A DNA stretch of 64,000 nt, taken from Microbacteriaceae bacterium MWH-Ta3 (GTDB lineage: Bacteria > Actinomycetota > Actinomycetes > Actinomycetales > Microbacteriaceae). The position numbers and the translations under genes were made by a program. Below the pieces are notes generated by a model that made no database searches, was not told where the DNA came from, and saw only the letters and a list, made by a program, of their open reading frames with translations. The DNA lies in assembly GCA_003053925.1 (NCBI GenBank), contig QBKD01000001.1, forward strand, positions 496,001 to 560,000, read 5' to 3'. This document shows, one piece after another, positions 42,364-52,577 of this stretch (position 1 is its first letter; each line of letters begins with the position of its first letter).

Positions 42364-44426
42364 CAGGCGTTATCCGGCATATCGAACATTGTTGCGGCGG
42401 AATGGGTGTCGGTGTCTGCGGCGGGTGCTTGCGCATCGGCCGGTACGTTTTCCGTGGCAATGAGCTTGGCGCCCAGAACTTCACGCACGACCGATTCCCC
42501 ACGACGTTCGTCGGCAACGGCCTCGGGTACGAGTGCTTTCGGTGGCGTGGCGGTAACCGGTTCGGCGGCAGTCGCAGCGGGTTCGGGAACGACAACGGGT
42601 GCGTGCTTCGCGGTGAATTCCGATGCCGACACGGTGGGAAGCGGCGTGTGTTCGCTGGCCGGTGCGGTGGTCACGGGCGGCATGGGACGAGTGGGCGGCT
42701 CGGGCTGTGCGGCACGAGGGGTCTCGGGCGCAGGAGCGCTGCCCGGTGTCGCAGCGGGCGTGGGTCGCGAAATTCCGGGGGCGACGCCACCCTGAGCAAC
42801 GTGTGCCTTGTATCCCACCGTGATACCCAGTGCGTCCGACAGAATTTCGCGCAGGACCTCGAACGGCGCCTGGCCATCGGCGTTCTTCTTCTTGAATCCG
42901 TCGAGGAACACCTGCGAATTGAATTCCAGAGTCAGCACGCCATCGGCGAACGCGGCGGGCCGGCCGTTGTTCACAATGACCCACATGGCCTGGTGTTCCT
43001 TGAGTTCCTCGAGGGCATCGGGCCAGACATCGAGAACATCGGCAAGTGTGATCTCGTCCGGCTGGAACGACGACACGGCGGGCGAGTGTGCGGGCTCGGG
43101 CTGTGCCGCGACAGGTTCGGGTGTTTGTTCAGCGGCAGGCTCGGGTGCGTGTTCCGCTACGGGCGAAACGACAGGCTGCGAAGCGGGCTTGGCGACTGCT
43201 GCTGCCGCGGGACGCTGAACGGGTGCTGTAGCTTCCGCCGCGGCACGCTGCACGGGCGCATCCGCGGGCGCTGCAGCTCGTGCGACCGCGGGTGCGGGAG
43301 GGGCCGCCGCGACGCCAGGCGTAGCCGTGGATCCCACCAGCAGGCGGGCAATCATCAATTCGAGGTGAATACGCGGAGGCGTGGTGCCGGTCATGCCGGT
43401 CAGGGTGGTGTTCACGATGTCGGCCGCGCGCGACAGTGCGTCGCCGCCGAACAACGCGGCGAGCGCCGCCATGCGTTCCAGTTCGTCGGTGGGCACACCG
43501 CGCAGGACTGCGGCGGCACCGGCGCCCGTGGCCTCGACGATCACCAGATCGCGCAGACGCTCGAGCACGTCTTCGACAAATCGACGCGGGTCGTTTCCCG
43601 TGTGGATGACGCGGTCAATGACCGAGAAGGCGTTGGCAGAGTCACCGCGGGCGATGGATTCCAGTCCCTCGTCCAACAGTTCGCTGGGCGTGTAACCCAG
43701 CAGATTGTTGGTGCGTTCGCGCGTGACCGCGTGGTCATCAGAGCCGGCAATGATCTGGTCTAGCAACGACAGAGTGTCGCGCACCGAGCCACCACCGGCG
43801 CGGATCACCAGCGGAAGTACACCGTCTTCGACCGTCACGCCTTCCTGGGTGCACAGTTCCGTCACGTAATCGAGCATGACGGCGGGCGGTACCAAACGGA
43901 ATGGATAGTGGTGGGTGCGCGACCGAATGGTGCCAATCACCTTTTCCGGTTCGGTCGTGGCAAAGATGAACTTCACGTGGGCCGGCGGCTCTTCCACAAT
44001 CTTCAGCAGCGCATTGAAGCCCTGCTGAGTCACCATGTGGGCCTCGTCCAAAATGTAAATCTTGTAGCGGTCACGAGCGGGTGCGAATGCCGCACGTTCA
44101 CGCAGGTCACGGGCGTCGTCGACACCGTTGTGACTGGCTGCGTCGATTTCAATGACATCCACCGAACCCGAACCATCACGCGACAGTTCCACGCAACTGG
44201 GGCACACACCACACGGGGTGTCTGTGGGGCCTTCCGCGCAGTTCAGGCAGCGCGCCAGAATGCGGGCCGAAGTGGTCTTGCCACAGCCACGAGGACCACT
44301 AAACAAATAGGCGTGGTTTGCACGGTCATTGCGCAGGGCAGAGCGCAACGGATCGGTCACCTGAGATTGACCAATGAGTTCGTCAAAGTTCTCGGGTCGG
44401 TAACGACGATAAAGTGCAACAGCCAC
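42363..44426 (-). CDS. dnaX: DNA polymerase III subunit gamma/tau
   Basis: A 687-aa clamp-loader subunit from GTG 44426 (leaderless; TACTCT six bases upstream). [18 protein letters not shown] start, Walker [14 protein letters not shown], zinc module [23 protein letters not shown] in ILDEAHMVT. From about residue 380 a long Ala/Pro/Glu-rich linker leads to the tau C-terminal region. No A-rich slippery heptamer is visible near the domain border, so a frameshifted gamma form is not evident. Confidence 0.95.
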   Translation of the reverse strand: MAVALYRRYRPENFDELIGQSQVTDPLRSALRNDRANHAYLFSGPRGCGKTTSARILARCLNCAEGPTDTPCGVCPSCVELSRDGSGSVDVIEIDAASHNGVDDARDLRERAAFAPARDRYKIYILDEAHMVTQQGFNALLKIVEEPPAHVKFIFATTEPEKVIGTIRSRTHHYPFRLVPPAVMLDYVTELCTQEGVTVEDGVLPLVIRAGGGSVRDTLSLLDQIIAGSDDHAVTRERTNNLLGYTPSELLDEGLESIARGDSANAFSVIDRVIHTGNDPRRFVEDVLERLRDLVIVEATGAGAAAVLRGVPTDELERMAALAALFGGDALSRAADIVNTTLTGMTGTTPPRIHLELMIARLLVGSTATPGVAAAPPAPAVARAAAPADAPVQRAAAEATAPVQRPAAAAVAKPASQPVVSPVAEHAPEPAAEQTPEPVAAQPEPAHSPAVSSFQPDEITLADVLDVWPDALEELKEHQAMWVIVNNGRPAAFADGVLTLEFNSQVFLDGFKKKNADGQAPFEVLREILSDALGITVGYKAHVAQGGVAPGISRPTPAATPGSAPAPETPRAAQPEPPTRPMPPVTTAPASEHTPLPTVSASEFTAKHAPVVVPEPAATAAEPVTATPPKALVPEAVADERRGESVVREVLGAKLIATENVPADAQAPAADTDTHSAATMFDMPDNA

Positions 44427-44432
44427 ACTTGA

Positions 44433-44438
44433 AGAGTA
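44433..44438 (-). promoter_or_regulatory. Leaderless promoter -10 (TACTCT) for dnaX
   Basis: TACTCT stands six bases before the GTG at 44426 and there is no ribosome site. Confidence 0.5.
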
Positions 44439-44482
44439 CCCGCCAGCCGCGACATTCGCGCGCCGAACGGCCCCGATGTGCA

Positions 44483-45613
44483 TTACCCGCCGAAGGCCGC
44501 CGCTGTGGATTGACGCGCAATTTCGAGTTCTTCGTTCGTAGGAACGACAAGGATTCGCACGGGCGACGCATCCGTGGCAATGTCGCGCACCTCACGAGAC
44601 CGAACCTCGTTTCGCGCACTGTCGATCTCGATTCCCACATGACTCAACCCCTGCATCGCCATTTCCCGCAGGAGCGCACTGTTTTCGCCGACACCTGCGG
44701 TGAACACGACCGCATGAACAGTGTCCATCTGTGCGCGATATGCCCCCACATAGTGGCGAATTCGGTGACGCCACACGGCAAGCCCCTGGGCTGCCGAGAC
44801 ATCGCCCCGCGCAATCGCGGCCTCGACATCGCGCATGTCGCTGTAACCGGTCATGCCCTTCATGCCGCTTTTCTTGTTCACGATGTCGTCAATTTGGTCG
44901 ATGCTGAGGCCCGCGACTCGATTCAGGTGAAACACAATCGCGGGATCAATATCGCCCGAGCGCGTACCCATGACCAACCCCTCCAACGGCGTCAGACCCA
45001 TCGACGTGTCGATTGACCGACCGCCGCGAATCGCCGTCACGCTGGCGCCGTTGCCCAGGTGCAGAACAATCAGGTTGACCTGATCCACGGGGACACCCAG
45101 GTATTCGGCGGCGCGACCGGTCACAAACTTGTGGCTGGTTCCGTGGAATCCGTATCGACGAATACCAAAGCGCTCGGCAATGTCGGCGTCCAGCGCATAG
45201 GTGTACGCCTCGTGCGGAATCGTCTGGTGGAACGCCGTGTCAAACACCACGACATGAGGCACGTCCGGAAGCACCTCGCGCGCCGCCCGAATGCCCGCGA
45301 GGTTTGCGGGATTGTGCAACGGAGCCAGCGGAATCAAATCCGCGATGGCCTGTTCGACGGCGTCGTCCACAATCGCGGCGCGATCAAATCGGTCGCCGCC
45401 GTGCACCACGCGATGGCCCACAACCGAAATGTCTGCGTCGTCACCCAACTGGGCCAGAACACCGCGCAAGCCCGCCTCGTGTGTCTCGGCGTCGCCACCC
45501 GGTTCCCCAATGCGCTCGATGAGGCCGCTCACCAGCGAGGTTTCCGTTTCCACGTCAATCAATTGGTACTTGATCGAGGACGAACCCGAGTTCACCACAA
45601 ACGCGCGGGTCAT
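44483..45613 (-). CDS. ackA: Acetate kinase
   Basis: A 376-aa enzyme converting acetyl phosphate and ADP to acetate and ATP. VNSGSSSIKYQLI opens the ASKHA fold; FHGTSHKFV, LHLGNGASVTAI and VFTAGVGENS are the phosphate and adenosine motifs. It overlaps the pta gene by 4 bp, forming the classic acetate overflow pair. Confidence 0.95.
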   Translation of the reverse strand: MTRAFVVNSGSSSIKYQLIDVETETSLVSGLIERIGEPGGDAETHEAGLRGVLAQLGDDADISVVGHRVVHGGDRFDRAAIVDDAVEQAIADLIPLAPLHNPANLAGIRAAREVLPDVPHVVVFDTAFHQTIPHEAYTYALDADIAERFGIRRYGFHGTSHKFVTGRAAEYLGVPVDQVNLIVLHLGNGASVTAIRGGRSIDTSMGLTPLEGLVMGTRSGDIDPAIVFHLNRVAGLSIDQIDDIVNKKSGMKGMTGYSDMRDVEAAIARGDVSAAQGLAVWRHRIRHYVGAYRAQMDTVHAVVFTAGVGENSALLREMAMQGLSHVGIEIDSARNEVRSREVRDIATDASPVRILVVPTNEELEIARQSTAAAFGG

Positions 45614-47724
45614 GCGCCTGACTCCTGCGCCTGAATGGCGGTGATGGCCACGGTGTTGACGATGTCACTCACCAGCGCGCCTCGGGACAAGTCGTTGACC
45701 GGCTTGTTCAAACCCTGCAAGACTGGGCCAATGGCGACCGCACCCGCCGACCGCTGCACGGCCTTGTACGTGTTGTTGCCGGTGTTCAGATCGGGGAAGA
45801 TGTACACGGTCGCGCGGCCCGCAACCTCGGAATCCGGCATCTTCGTGGCCGCAACGCTGGGCTCGGCCGCCGCGTCGTACTGAATCGGCCCCTCGACCAG
45901 CAGGTCGGGACGGCGCTCGCGCACAATGCGTGTGGCCTCGCGCACCTTTTCGACATCGTCGCCCGCACCCGAGGTGCCCGTCGAATACGACAGCATGGCG
46001 ATTCGAGGTTCGATACCGAACTGCTGGGCGGTCGTCGCCGACGAAATCGCAATATCCGCCAGCTGTTCACTCGTGGGGTCGGGAATCACGGCGCAGTCGC
46101 CGTAGACCAGCACGCGGTCGGCTAGCGCCATAAGGAACACGCTCGACACCACGGAAACGCCGGGGATGGTCTTGATGATCTCGAATGACGGCTTGATCGT
46201 GTGCGCCGTGGTGTGTGCGGCGCCCGAGACCATGCCGTCGGCAAGTCCCAGGTGCACCATCATGGTGCCGAAATACGACACATCGGTGACGATCTCGCGT
46301 GCCTCGTCGATCGTGATGCCCTTGTGCTTGCGCAGGTCGGCATAGACTTCGGCAAACTGCTGCACGAACAATTCGGAATTCGGGCTGATAACAGCCGCCG
46401 CCGAGATATCGATTCCCAGTTCAGAAGCACGGCGGCGAATGTCGGTTTCGTCACCCAGAATCGTGAGGTCGGCTACCTTGCGACTCAGCAGCGTTGCCGC
46501 GGCACGCAAAATGCGGTCGTCGCTTCCCTCGGGCAGCACGATGTGCTTGCGGTTGGACCGGGCCCGTTCCAGCAGGTCGTATTCGAACATCAGCGGAGTT
46601 ACCACATCGGCGCGAGCGACATTGAGGCGCTCCAGCAGCTCGTGGCGGTCCACATTGTTTTCGAACAGAGCCAGTGCGGTGTCGTACTTACGTTGCGAGT
46701 CGGCGGCCAAGCGCGACCGGGTCTCCATGACGCGCATGACCGTTTCGTAGGTGGAGTGTTCCACCTCGATGATGGGAAGCTGCGGATTGAGGCCTCGAAT
46801 CAGGCGCCACACAGGTTCGGGGGTGACAAATCCGCCGTACAACACGATGGCAGCGAGCGACGGGAAGGTGTCACTTTCGTGTGCCATGAGCACGCCCAGC
46901 AGAATCTCGGATCGGTCGGCGGGCACGAGCACGATCTCGCCCTCGATCAAGCGGGCCAAAACGTTTTCGATATTCATGGCCGCGACCTTGGCGCCCATGA
47001 CCTCGCGGTTCAGCAGTTCGGGGTCACCGCTAACCACTGTTCCACCCAGTGCGGCTATGACAGCCGAGACCGTGGGAGCCACCAGGAATTTGTCCTCGGG
47101 GATAGCCGCGACCAAGGCGGCGGGTGCGGCGGTACGCAGCGCCTCGATGACGGCCGCCTCCTGGCCCGGCTCGACACGGTTGGCGATCACGCCAAACAGG
47201 GTGGCGTGTTCCTTCTCGAGTTCGGGCAGGGCCACCTCGGCCAGGTTCGTGATCTCGGTGATGGTGCGCGGAGGCTGCACAACAAGTCCACCGCGAGCGC
47301 CATCGTTCGAACCTCGACCTTGCAAGACCAGCAGAACGGGGGCACCCAAGTTTGCGGCGATACGCGCGTTGAAGGACAGTTCCGTGGGGCCCGAGACATC
47401 GGTGTAGTCGGATCCCACAATCACCACGGCCTCGCACTTGCGTTCCATGGTGTGATATCGGTCGATGATGGTCACGAGCGCGGCCTCGTAGTCGTGGTGC
47501 AGCGCGTCGTAGGTGACGCCGATGCACTCGTCGTATGCCAAATCGACACCATCGTGGGCCAAGAGTGATTCCAGAACATAGTCACGCTCGTCGACATTGC
47601 TGGAGATCGGACGGAACACGCCCACGCGCATACCCTGCCGTAACAGGGCATCCAGGACTCCGAGCGCAACGGTTGACTTGCCGGAATGCTCCTCGGCGCT
47701 GGTGATGTAAATGCTGGTGGCCAC
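45610..47724 (-). CDS. pta: Phosphate acetyltransferase, long form
   Basis: A 704-aa enzyme making acetyl phosphate from acetyl-CoA. The N-terminal domain (SAEEHSGKSTVALGVLDAL) is a BioD-like P-loop fold, the middle a DRTGG domain (VVSGDPELLNREVMGAKVAAMNIENVL) and the C-terminal third the catalytic PTA domain (RSNRKHIVLPEGSDDRIL, GLADGMVSGAAHTTAHTI). Start is GTG 47724, leaderless (TAGGCT six bases upstream). Confidence 0.95.
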   Translation of the reverse strand: MATSIYITSAEEHSGKSTVALGVLDALLRQGMRVGVFRPISSNVDERDYVLESLLAHDGVDLAYDECIGVTYDALHHDYEAALVTIIDRYHTMERKCEAVVIVGSDYTDVSGPTELSFNARIAANLGAPVLLVLQGRGSNDGARGGLVVQPPRTITEITNLAEVALPELEKEHATLFGVIANRVEPGQEAAVIEALRTAAPAALVAAIPEDKFLVAPTVSAVIAALGGTVVSGDPELLNREVMGAKVAAMNIENVLARLIEGEIVLVPADRSEILLGVLMAHESDTFPSLAAIVLYGGFVTPEPVWRLIRGLNPQLPIIEVEHSTYETVMRVMETRSRLAADSQRKYDTALALFENNVDRHELLERLNVARADVVTPLMFEYDLLERARSNRKHIVLPEGSDDRILRAAATLLSRKVADLTILGDETDIRRRASELGIDISAAAVISPNSELFVQQFAEVYADLRKHKGITIDEAREIVTDVSYFGTMMVHLGLADGMVSGAAHTTAHTIKPSFEIIKTIPGVSVVSSVFLMALADRVLVYGDCAVIPDPTSEQLADIAISSATTAQQFGIEPRIAMLSYSTGTSGAGDDVEKVREATRIVRERRPDLLVEGPIQYDAAAEPSVAATKMPDSEVAGRATVYIFPDLNTGNNTYKAVQRSAGAVAIGPVLQGLNKPVNDLSRGALVSDIVNTVAITAIQAQESGA

Positions 47725-47730
47725 GGCCCT

Positions 47731-47736
47731 AGCCTA
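47731..47736 (-). promoter_or_regulatory. Leaderless promoter -10 (TAGGCT) for pta-ackA
   Basis: TAGGCT stands six bases before the GTG at 47724. Confidence 0.55.
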
Positions 47737-47777
47737 CGACGTGCGCACGGGCCCTTGTTATGACAAACGTCCCTGAA

Positions 47778-47990
47778 CTATTGCGGAAACGACGTCACCT
47801 TCACCACGGAACCGTCACGCGTGTAGGTCGTCCAGTCCCCCACCTGCCGACCTCGGTCGAATTCACCCGTGCGCATAACGCTGCCATCGGCGCGAAAGAA
47901 GGTCCAGGGTCCGTGCATTTCGCCGTCCAGATAGTCACCGCTGAAGCGCGGGTTTCCGTTGCTATAAAACGGATCGACTTCGATGCTCAT
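47778..47990 (-). CDS. Small MORN-like repeat protein
   Basis: A 70-aa protein with three short repeats of the YwqK/MORN-variant type (YSNGNPRFSGDYLDGEMHGPW, FRADGSVMRTGEFDRGRQVGDW, YTRDGSVVKV). GGAGG precedes the ATG. Function unknown; it lies between pta and ffs. Confidence 0.7.
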   Translation of the reverse strand: MSIEVDPFYSNGNPRFSGDYLDGEMHGPWTFFRADGSVMRTGEFDRGRQVGDWTTYTRDGSVVKVTSFPQ

Positions 47991-48010
47991 TGCGCCTCCT
48001 GGACAGACAA

Positions 48011-48098
48011 GACCCCTCGTGTACCCGCCAGAGCCCAGTTACCCTTGCTTCATTTCTGACCTGGGGGAGTTAGCCAAGATAGCGCCACACGAGGGGCT
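48011..48098 (-). ncRNA. ffs: Signal recognition particle RNA, small bacterial type (4.5S)
   Basis: On the minus strand the ends pair (CCCCTCGTGT at the 5' end with ACACGAGGGG at the 3' end) and the apical part reads CCCCCAGGTCA-GAAA-TGAAGCAAGGG, with the GNRA tetraloop and the asymmetric AAGCA side that binds Ffh. The size (about 88-97 nt) and position near dnaX fit actinobacterial ffs. Confidence 0.88.
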
Positions 48099-48102
48099 GA
48101 TA

Positions 48103-49932
48103 TCAGTGTACCGCGAGGCTCCAGACGGTCGCGCTCATTCCCGAACCGCTCACCGTCACGCGATCGCCCGCGGCGATGAACTGCGCCGTTCCCCGAATTT
48201 TCGAGGCGCGGGCCGACACCGCGGCACTATCGATGTCGAACTCGAATTCGGCGCGGCTCACCACAACCAGCAGGCTCTCGTGGGTGTCTTCGCGCACAAA
48301 CGCCAGCACATCGTCGCCGATGTGCAGCCATCGCAGGCTGCCGCCGTTCAGCGCCGAATGGTCGCGCTTCAGGTGGATCAGCTCGGTGTACAGCGCGATG
48401 CGATCCGCGGCGGCATCCAGGGAATCCCACGGCATGGGCGTGCGCGATTCTTCGCCATCACGACCCACCAGCCCCAGCTCATCGCCCGCAAAAACCACGG
48501 GAATGCCGGGCAGCGTCAGCGACAACAGCAGTGCGGGCTCGACAGCGCCCTCGCGTGCGATTCCTGCGAATCGAGGAGTATCGTGCGTGTCCAGCGCCAC
48601 GAGGTTGCCCTGGCGAATGCGCCACGGGAATCCCGCCGAGAGCTCGGTGTACTGCGTGTGCACATCGGCACCCGAATACTCGGGGATGGTGGAGAGCACC
48701 ATCCCAATTCCACCGGCGGCCTCGGAACCTTCATCAGACAACCACGCCCAGACCGGACGCGTGAAGGCCGAATACGACATGGCACCATGCCAAGCATCGC
48801 CTCGGAAATCGAAGGCCGCATCGTTCGTGGATTCACCCAACAAAATGGTGTCGGGGTTGATGTCGATCATCGTGCGGCGAATAATCCGGCGAATGTCCTC
48901 GTTGATATCGACATCGCCGTATCGACCGGTCATGTTCGCCACGTCAATGCGCCACCCGTCGAGGCCAAACGGCTTCTTCAACCAGGTGGCCACCACCGAG
49001 TCGGGGCCTTCGATAAACCGTCGGCGCAGTTCGGCCGATTCCCAGTTGAACTTGGGCAACGATGGCACGCCCAACCACGCGGCGTACTCGGTGTGTTCGG
49101 CGTTGGTCCAGTAGAAGAATTCGCTCTCGGGCGCATCCGGGTTACCGACCGCGGCGCGGAACCACTCGTGCCCATCGCCGCAATGGTTGGTCGTTAGATC
49201 GCCAATCACCTTGAGCCCGCGCTGATGCGCCGCCTCGATCAACGCGATCAGCGCCTCGTCGCCACCCAGCAGGGGATCAACATGGGCGAAGTCGTGCGAG
49301 TCGTATCGGTGGTTGGATCCGGCCGCGAAAAAGGGCGTCAGATACAGCAGTGTGGCGCCCAGATTCACAATGTGATCCAGCTTGTCGATGATGCCCCACA
49401 GGTCGCCGCCATAGAACTGCACTCCGGTGTGCGGGCGCTCGTTGTTCACTGGGTCGGTCCACGCGGCGGGTTCCGCCCACTCGGGAGCGGGGTGCGCATC
49501 GGCGGCGGCCGAGCGCGCGAACCGATCGGGAAACACCTGATACAGAACCTGCGACCCGATCCACTCGGGAGCGGGTGCGTGTGCACTCAGCGCGAAGTCC
49601 TCGATGTCTCGAGGCTCGGTCCGGTGCACGCCCGTGGCATTCACCCAGCGCACATCCCCCGACGCCGTGCGGTACACAAAGCGGTAATGCGTGACGGGAT
49701 TGGTGACCGTCAGCCGCGCCTCCCACCAGTCAACGCCCGATTTCACGGCACTGCGCACGGCAGGCCACAGGGACGGTTCCTTGTCCCACAGGCTGCGCGC
49801 CTGCACTTCGACAACGCCCAGATCGGCGGGAACCCGGAGTCGCACGATGACGCCGTCGCCAATTTCCGGCGAACCGTTCGAGACATAGAGGGACGAGCCG
49901 TCGTGATGCGGCAGTGCGGAAAGATCCACCAA
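48103..49932 (-). CDS. GH13 cyclomaltodextrinase/neopullulanase-type hydrolase
   Basis: A 609-aa cytoplasmic amylolytic enzyme. About 120 N-terminal residues form a beta-sandwich (CBM34-like) before the barrel, which starts at WIGSQVLYQVFPDRF. Catalytic regions are GDLTTNHCG, GLDGWRIDVANMTGR (nucleophile Asp), LLGESTND (Glu) and ALDTHDTPRF (Asp). It breaks down maltodextrins or cyclodextrins delivered by the malEFG importer and is the last gene of that operon, 38 bp after malG. GTG start with AAGGAA. Confidence 0.88.
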   Translation of the reverse strand: MVDLSALPHHDGSSLYVSNGSPEIGDGVIVRLRVPADLGVVEVQARSLWDKEPSLWPAVRSAVKSGVDWWEARLTVTNPVTHYRFVYRTASGDVRWVNATGVHRTEPRDIEDFALSAHAPAPEWIGSQVLYQVFPDRFARSAAADAHPAPEWAEPAAWTDPVNNERPHTGVQFYGGDLWGIIDKLDHIVNLGATLLYLTPFFAAGSNHRYDSHDFAHVDPLLGGDEALIALIEAAHQRGLKVIGDLTTNHCGDGHEWFRAAVGNPDAPESEFFYWTNAEHTEYAAWLGVPSLPKFNWESAELRRRFIEGPDSVVATWLKKPFGLDGWRIDVANMTGRYGDVDINEDIRRIIRRTMIDINPDTILLGESTNDAAFDFRGDAWHGAMSYSAFTRPVWAWLSDEGSEAAGGIGMVLSTIPEYSGADVHTQYTELSAGFPWRIRQGNLVALDTHDTPRFAGIAREGAVEPALLLSLTLPGIPVVFAGDELGLVGRDGEESRTPMPWDSLDAAADRIALYTELIHLKRDHSALNGGSLRWLHIGDDVLAFVREDTHESLLVVVSRAEFEFDIDSAAVSARASKIRGTAQFIAAGDRVTVSGSGMSATVWSLAVH

Positions 49933-49970
49933 AATTCCTTGCGACGAAGCGGTCAGGGGCTACCTGCAGG

Positions 49971-50870
49971 CTACTTGACGGAACCTGCGGTGAGGCCGCC
50001 CACGATGTACTTCTGCAGGAACAGGAACAGAATCGTCACGGGAAGTGCCGCGAGAATCGCGCCCGCAGCGAACGGACCCCATTCCTTGAAGTTGGCGTCG
50101 GCGACGTACTTGAACAGGCCTACCGCCAGCGTCTGCGACTCGGGTTCCGTCAGCATGATGCTGGCAATCACGAAGTCGTTGGTCACGCCGATGAAGGACA
50201 GCAAACCGATCACCGCAAGGATCGGGGCAACCAGGCGCAGGATGATGGTGAAGAAGATACGGGCGTGACCCGCGCCATCGATTTTTGCGGCCTCGTCGAT
50301 TTCGGAGGGAACCGTGTTGAAGAAGCCGTACATCAGATAGGTGTTCACCCCCAGAGCGCCACCGAGGTAAATCATGATTAGGCCGATATGCGAATTCACG
50401 CCCAGCGCGGGAAAGATTCCGCCGATGGTCTGCATCACACTGTAGATGGCGATGATCGCCAGAATCTGCGGGAACATCTGCACCAGCACCAGCGTCAGCA
50501 GGCCTGTGCGGCGACCCGTGAAGCGCATGCGCGAGAACGAATATGCGGCGAGTGCACCGAGGAACACGGTGCCGACGGCCGTACCCAACCCCACAAGCAT
50601 TGAGTTCATGAACCACATGGCGAACGGCTTGTTCTCGTTGGTCAGAAGCTTCACGTAATTGTCCAGGCCCACCTCGCCGAACAGCCGCGAACCGGCCAGG
50701 ATTCCCGAGGGGTTCAGCGACGCCGACAGCACGTAGGCCAGCGGGAACAGGGCGAAGATGACGAAGAAGATGCCCACAATGTGGCGCCAGCCGGTCTGTC
50801 CGAACCAGCGCAGCAGGTTGAATTTCGGCCTGGTCAAAACGGTGCCGTTTGCATCGGTGATGGTAGCCAT
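49971..50870 (-). CDS. malG: Maltose/maltodextrin ABC permease MalG
   Basis: A 299-aa CUT1 permease with six helices. The coupling motif is EAAKIDGAGHARIFFTIILRLVAPIL. It overlaps the malF stop by one base (TAATG). The neighbour and the large MalF loop support a maltodextrin substrate. Confidence 0.9.
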   Translation of the reverse strand: MATITDANGTVLTRPKFNLLRWFGQTGWRHIVGIFFVIFALFPLAYVLSASLNPSGILAGSRLFGEVGLDNYVKLLTNENKPFAMWFMNSMLVGLGTAVGTVFLGALAAYSFSRMRFTGRRTGLLTLVLVQMFPQILAIIAIYSVMQTIGGIFPALGVNSHIGLIMIYLGGALGVNTYLMYGFFNTVPSEIDEAAKIDGAGHARIFFTIILRLVAPILAVIGLLSFIGVTNDFVIASIMLTEPESQTLAVGLFKYVADANFKEWGPFAAGAILAALPVTILFLFLQKYIVGGLTAGSVK

Positions 50871-52492
50871 TAGTTCAAGTCCTCCAGCATCTTGGTACGG
50901 CGGAAACTCACGACCGAGATTCCCACAACAATCAGGAAGATCAAGATGGTGAACGCGCTGGCCAGACCGTAGTCACGCACCGAGCTGTCGAACGCAATCT
51001 TGTAGACCATCGAAATCAGAATGTCCGTGGATCCGACATTCATGCCCGCTCGTGGATCGGCCGGTCCACCACCCGTCAACATATAGATGAGGTTGAAGTT
51101 GTTGAAGTTGAACGCAAAGGTCGAAATCAGCAGAGGCGCAACCGACACCATCAGCAGCGGGAACTTGATACGGCGGAAGATCTGCCACGGTGTCGCGCCG
51201 TCCACGCGTGCGGCCTCGTTCAACTCTTCGGGAATCGCCTGCAGCGCGCCGGTGGTGACCAGGAACATGTAGGGGAAGCCCAGCCAGAGGTTCACCAGCA
51301 GCAGGCTCACCTTCGCCAACAGCGGGTCGGACAGCCACGGGATCGAGGCGCCACCGAAGAACATTTGGTTGATGAAGCCGTTGTAGTCGCCGGTGTCATT
51401 GCGGAACATACCCGCCCACACCAGAGCCGACAGGAACGCGGGGAAGGCGTAGGGCAAAATCACAATGATGCGGTAGAACTTGCGCAACTTCATGCGCGGA
51501 TCGTTGAACATAATCGCCAGGAACAGGCCGAGGATGAACGTGAACGCCATCGACAGGAAAGCGAACACAAAGGTCCAGATCAGGACACCAATGAAGGGTT
51601 CGCGAATCGAGTCCTCGTTAATGGCCTTAATGAAGTTGTCCAAACCCACGATCGTGCGCCAACCGGGCTGCAGCTCCTCGCCCGATTCCGACACGAACGA
51701 ACCCGTTGCGGACGGGGTGTACACGACACCCGTCTCGGTGTTGGTCATGGTGTCGGCAACGGGGTCGTACACCAACTTCGCCATGTACAGGTAGGCGCTG
51801 CGGCCGTCGGTCGTCTGCAGAGCGCCCTCGGTGGGGTCGTCGGTGAACGGAACCGTGATGGCAAGAATCTCGTCTTGACGTTCCAGAATCTGGTCAAACT
51901 TGATGGTCTCGTAACCGGGAAGTGACGATGCCTTGTCCCCCAGCCAGTTCGCGTTGGTCACGGGCTGAAGAGGCGTTGTGGCATTTCCGATGAACACCTG
52001 GGGCTCGCAGGGCTCGGACTCCACGCCCTCGACGGGCGCGGGGCAATCTTGGGTGACGAGGAAGTTGATGACGCCGTCTTTTTCGACGACGCTCAGGGCA
52101 AATTCGGGCGAATCGGGGATGCGTTCCAGCTGACCTTCCAGCAATGAATCGATTGCCATTTCCTTGGTGCCGTTGTGGCCCGTTGAATAGTTCGTAAAAC
52201 CGATGAACGCGGAATATCCCACGACAAAGACCTGGAAGATCAACAGGAAGATGATTCCCGGCGTCAGGTACTTTGCGGGCAGTGCGCCCTTGCGCAGATA
52301 AATGTAATTGATTGCGAGCGTCGCGACGGCGACGATGCTGGCCAGTACGTAATCGTTTGCCAGCACGAGCATGAAGATTGCGTAGACCGAGACAGCGGTG
52401 ACGACCGCCAACAACATGATCTTCAGAATGATGACCCAGGTGGGTCCCGACGCCGCTTCGACGAGGCGGTCGGTGTTGTGCTTCTTCGCCAT
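50870..52492 (-). CDS. malF: Maltose/maltodextrin ABC permease MalF
   Basis: A 540-aa permease from ATG 52492 (AAGGTG upstream). Like enterobacterial MalF it has a large extracytoplasmic loop (about residues 90-260, between the third and fourth helices) that contacts the binding protein. The coupling motif is EAARVDGATPWQIFRRIKFPLLMVSVAP. The alpha-glucoside permease at 9412 lacks such a loop, so the two systems belong to different subgroups. Confidence 0.9.
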   Translation of the reverse strand: MAKKHNTDRLVEAASGPTWVIILKIMLLAVVTAVSVYAIFMLVLANDYVLASIVAVATLAINYIYLRKGALPAKYLTPGIIFLLIFQVFVVGYSAFIGFTNYSTGHNGTKEMAIDSLLEGQLERIPDSPEFALSVVEKDGVINFLVTQDCPAPVEGVESEPCEPQVFIGNATTPLQPVTNANWLGDKASSLPGYETIKFDQILERQDEILAITVPFTDDPTEGALQTTDGRSAYLYMAKLVYDPVADTMTNTETGVVYTPSATGSFVSESGEELQPGWRTIVGLDNFIKAINEDSIREPFIGVLIWTFVFAFLSMAFTFILGLFLAIMFNDPRMKLRKFYRIIVILPYAFPAFLSALVWAGMFRNDTGDYNGFINQMFFGGASIPWLSDPLLAKVSLLLVNLWLGFPYMFLVTTGALQAIPEELNEAARVDGATPWQIFRRIKFPLLMVSVAPLLISTFAFNFNNFNLIYMLTGGGPADPRAGMNVGSTDILISMVYKIAFDSSVRDYGLASAFTILIFLIVVGISVVSFRRTKMLEDLN

Positions 52493-52529
52493 GTTCGTCA
52501 CCTTACTCTTGTGGTTCTGGGGTGAAACA

Positions 52530-52559
52530 GTGCCCCGGCCGGATGTTCGACCGGGGCAC
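52530..52559 (-). terminator. Intercistronic hairpin between malE and malF
   Basis: GTGCCCCGG and CCGGGGCAC form a 9-bp stem in the 85-bp gap. It matches in position the hairpin at 10445 of the other sugar operon and probably protects malE mRNA or partly terminates transcription. Confidence 0.65.
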
Positions 52560-52577
52560 CGTTCAGTGGGGTGTTAC

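Noticed and set aside
42402-43763. 453-codon plus-strand open frame inside dnaX
   Set aside because: Antisense to dnaX; Gly/Arg/Cys-rich composition typical of a shadow of GC-rich coding sequence.
43300-43800. Programmed frameshift in dnaX giving a short gamma subunit
   Set aside because: No slippery A-rich heptamer followed by a stem could be found near the end of the ATPase part.
46201-47568. 455-codon plus-strand open frame inside pta
   Set aside because: Antisense shadow of the clearly identified pta gene.
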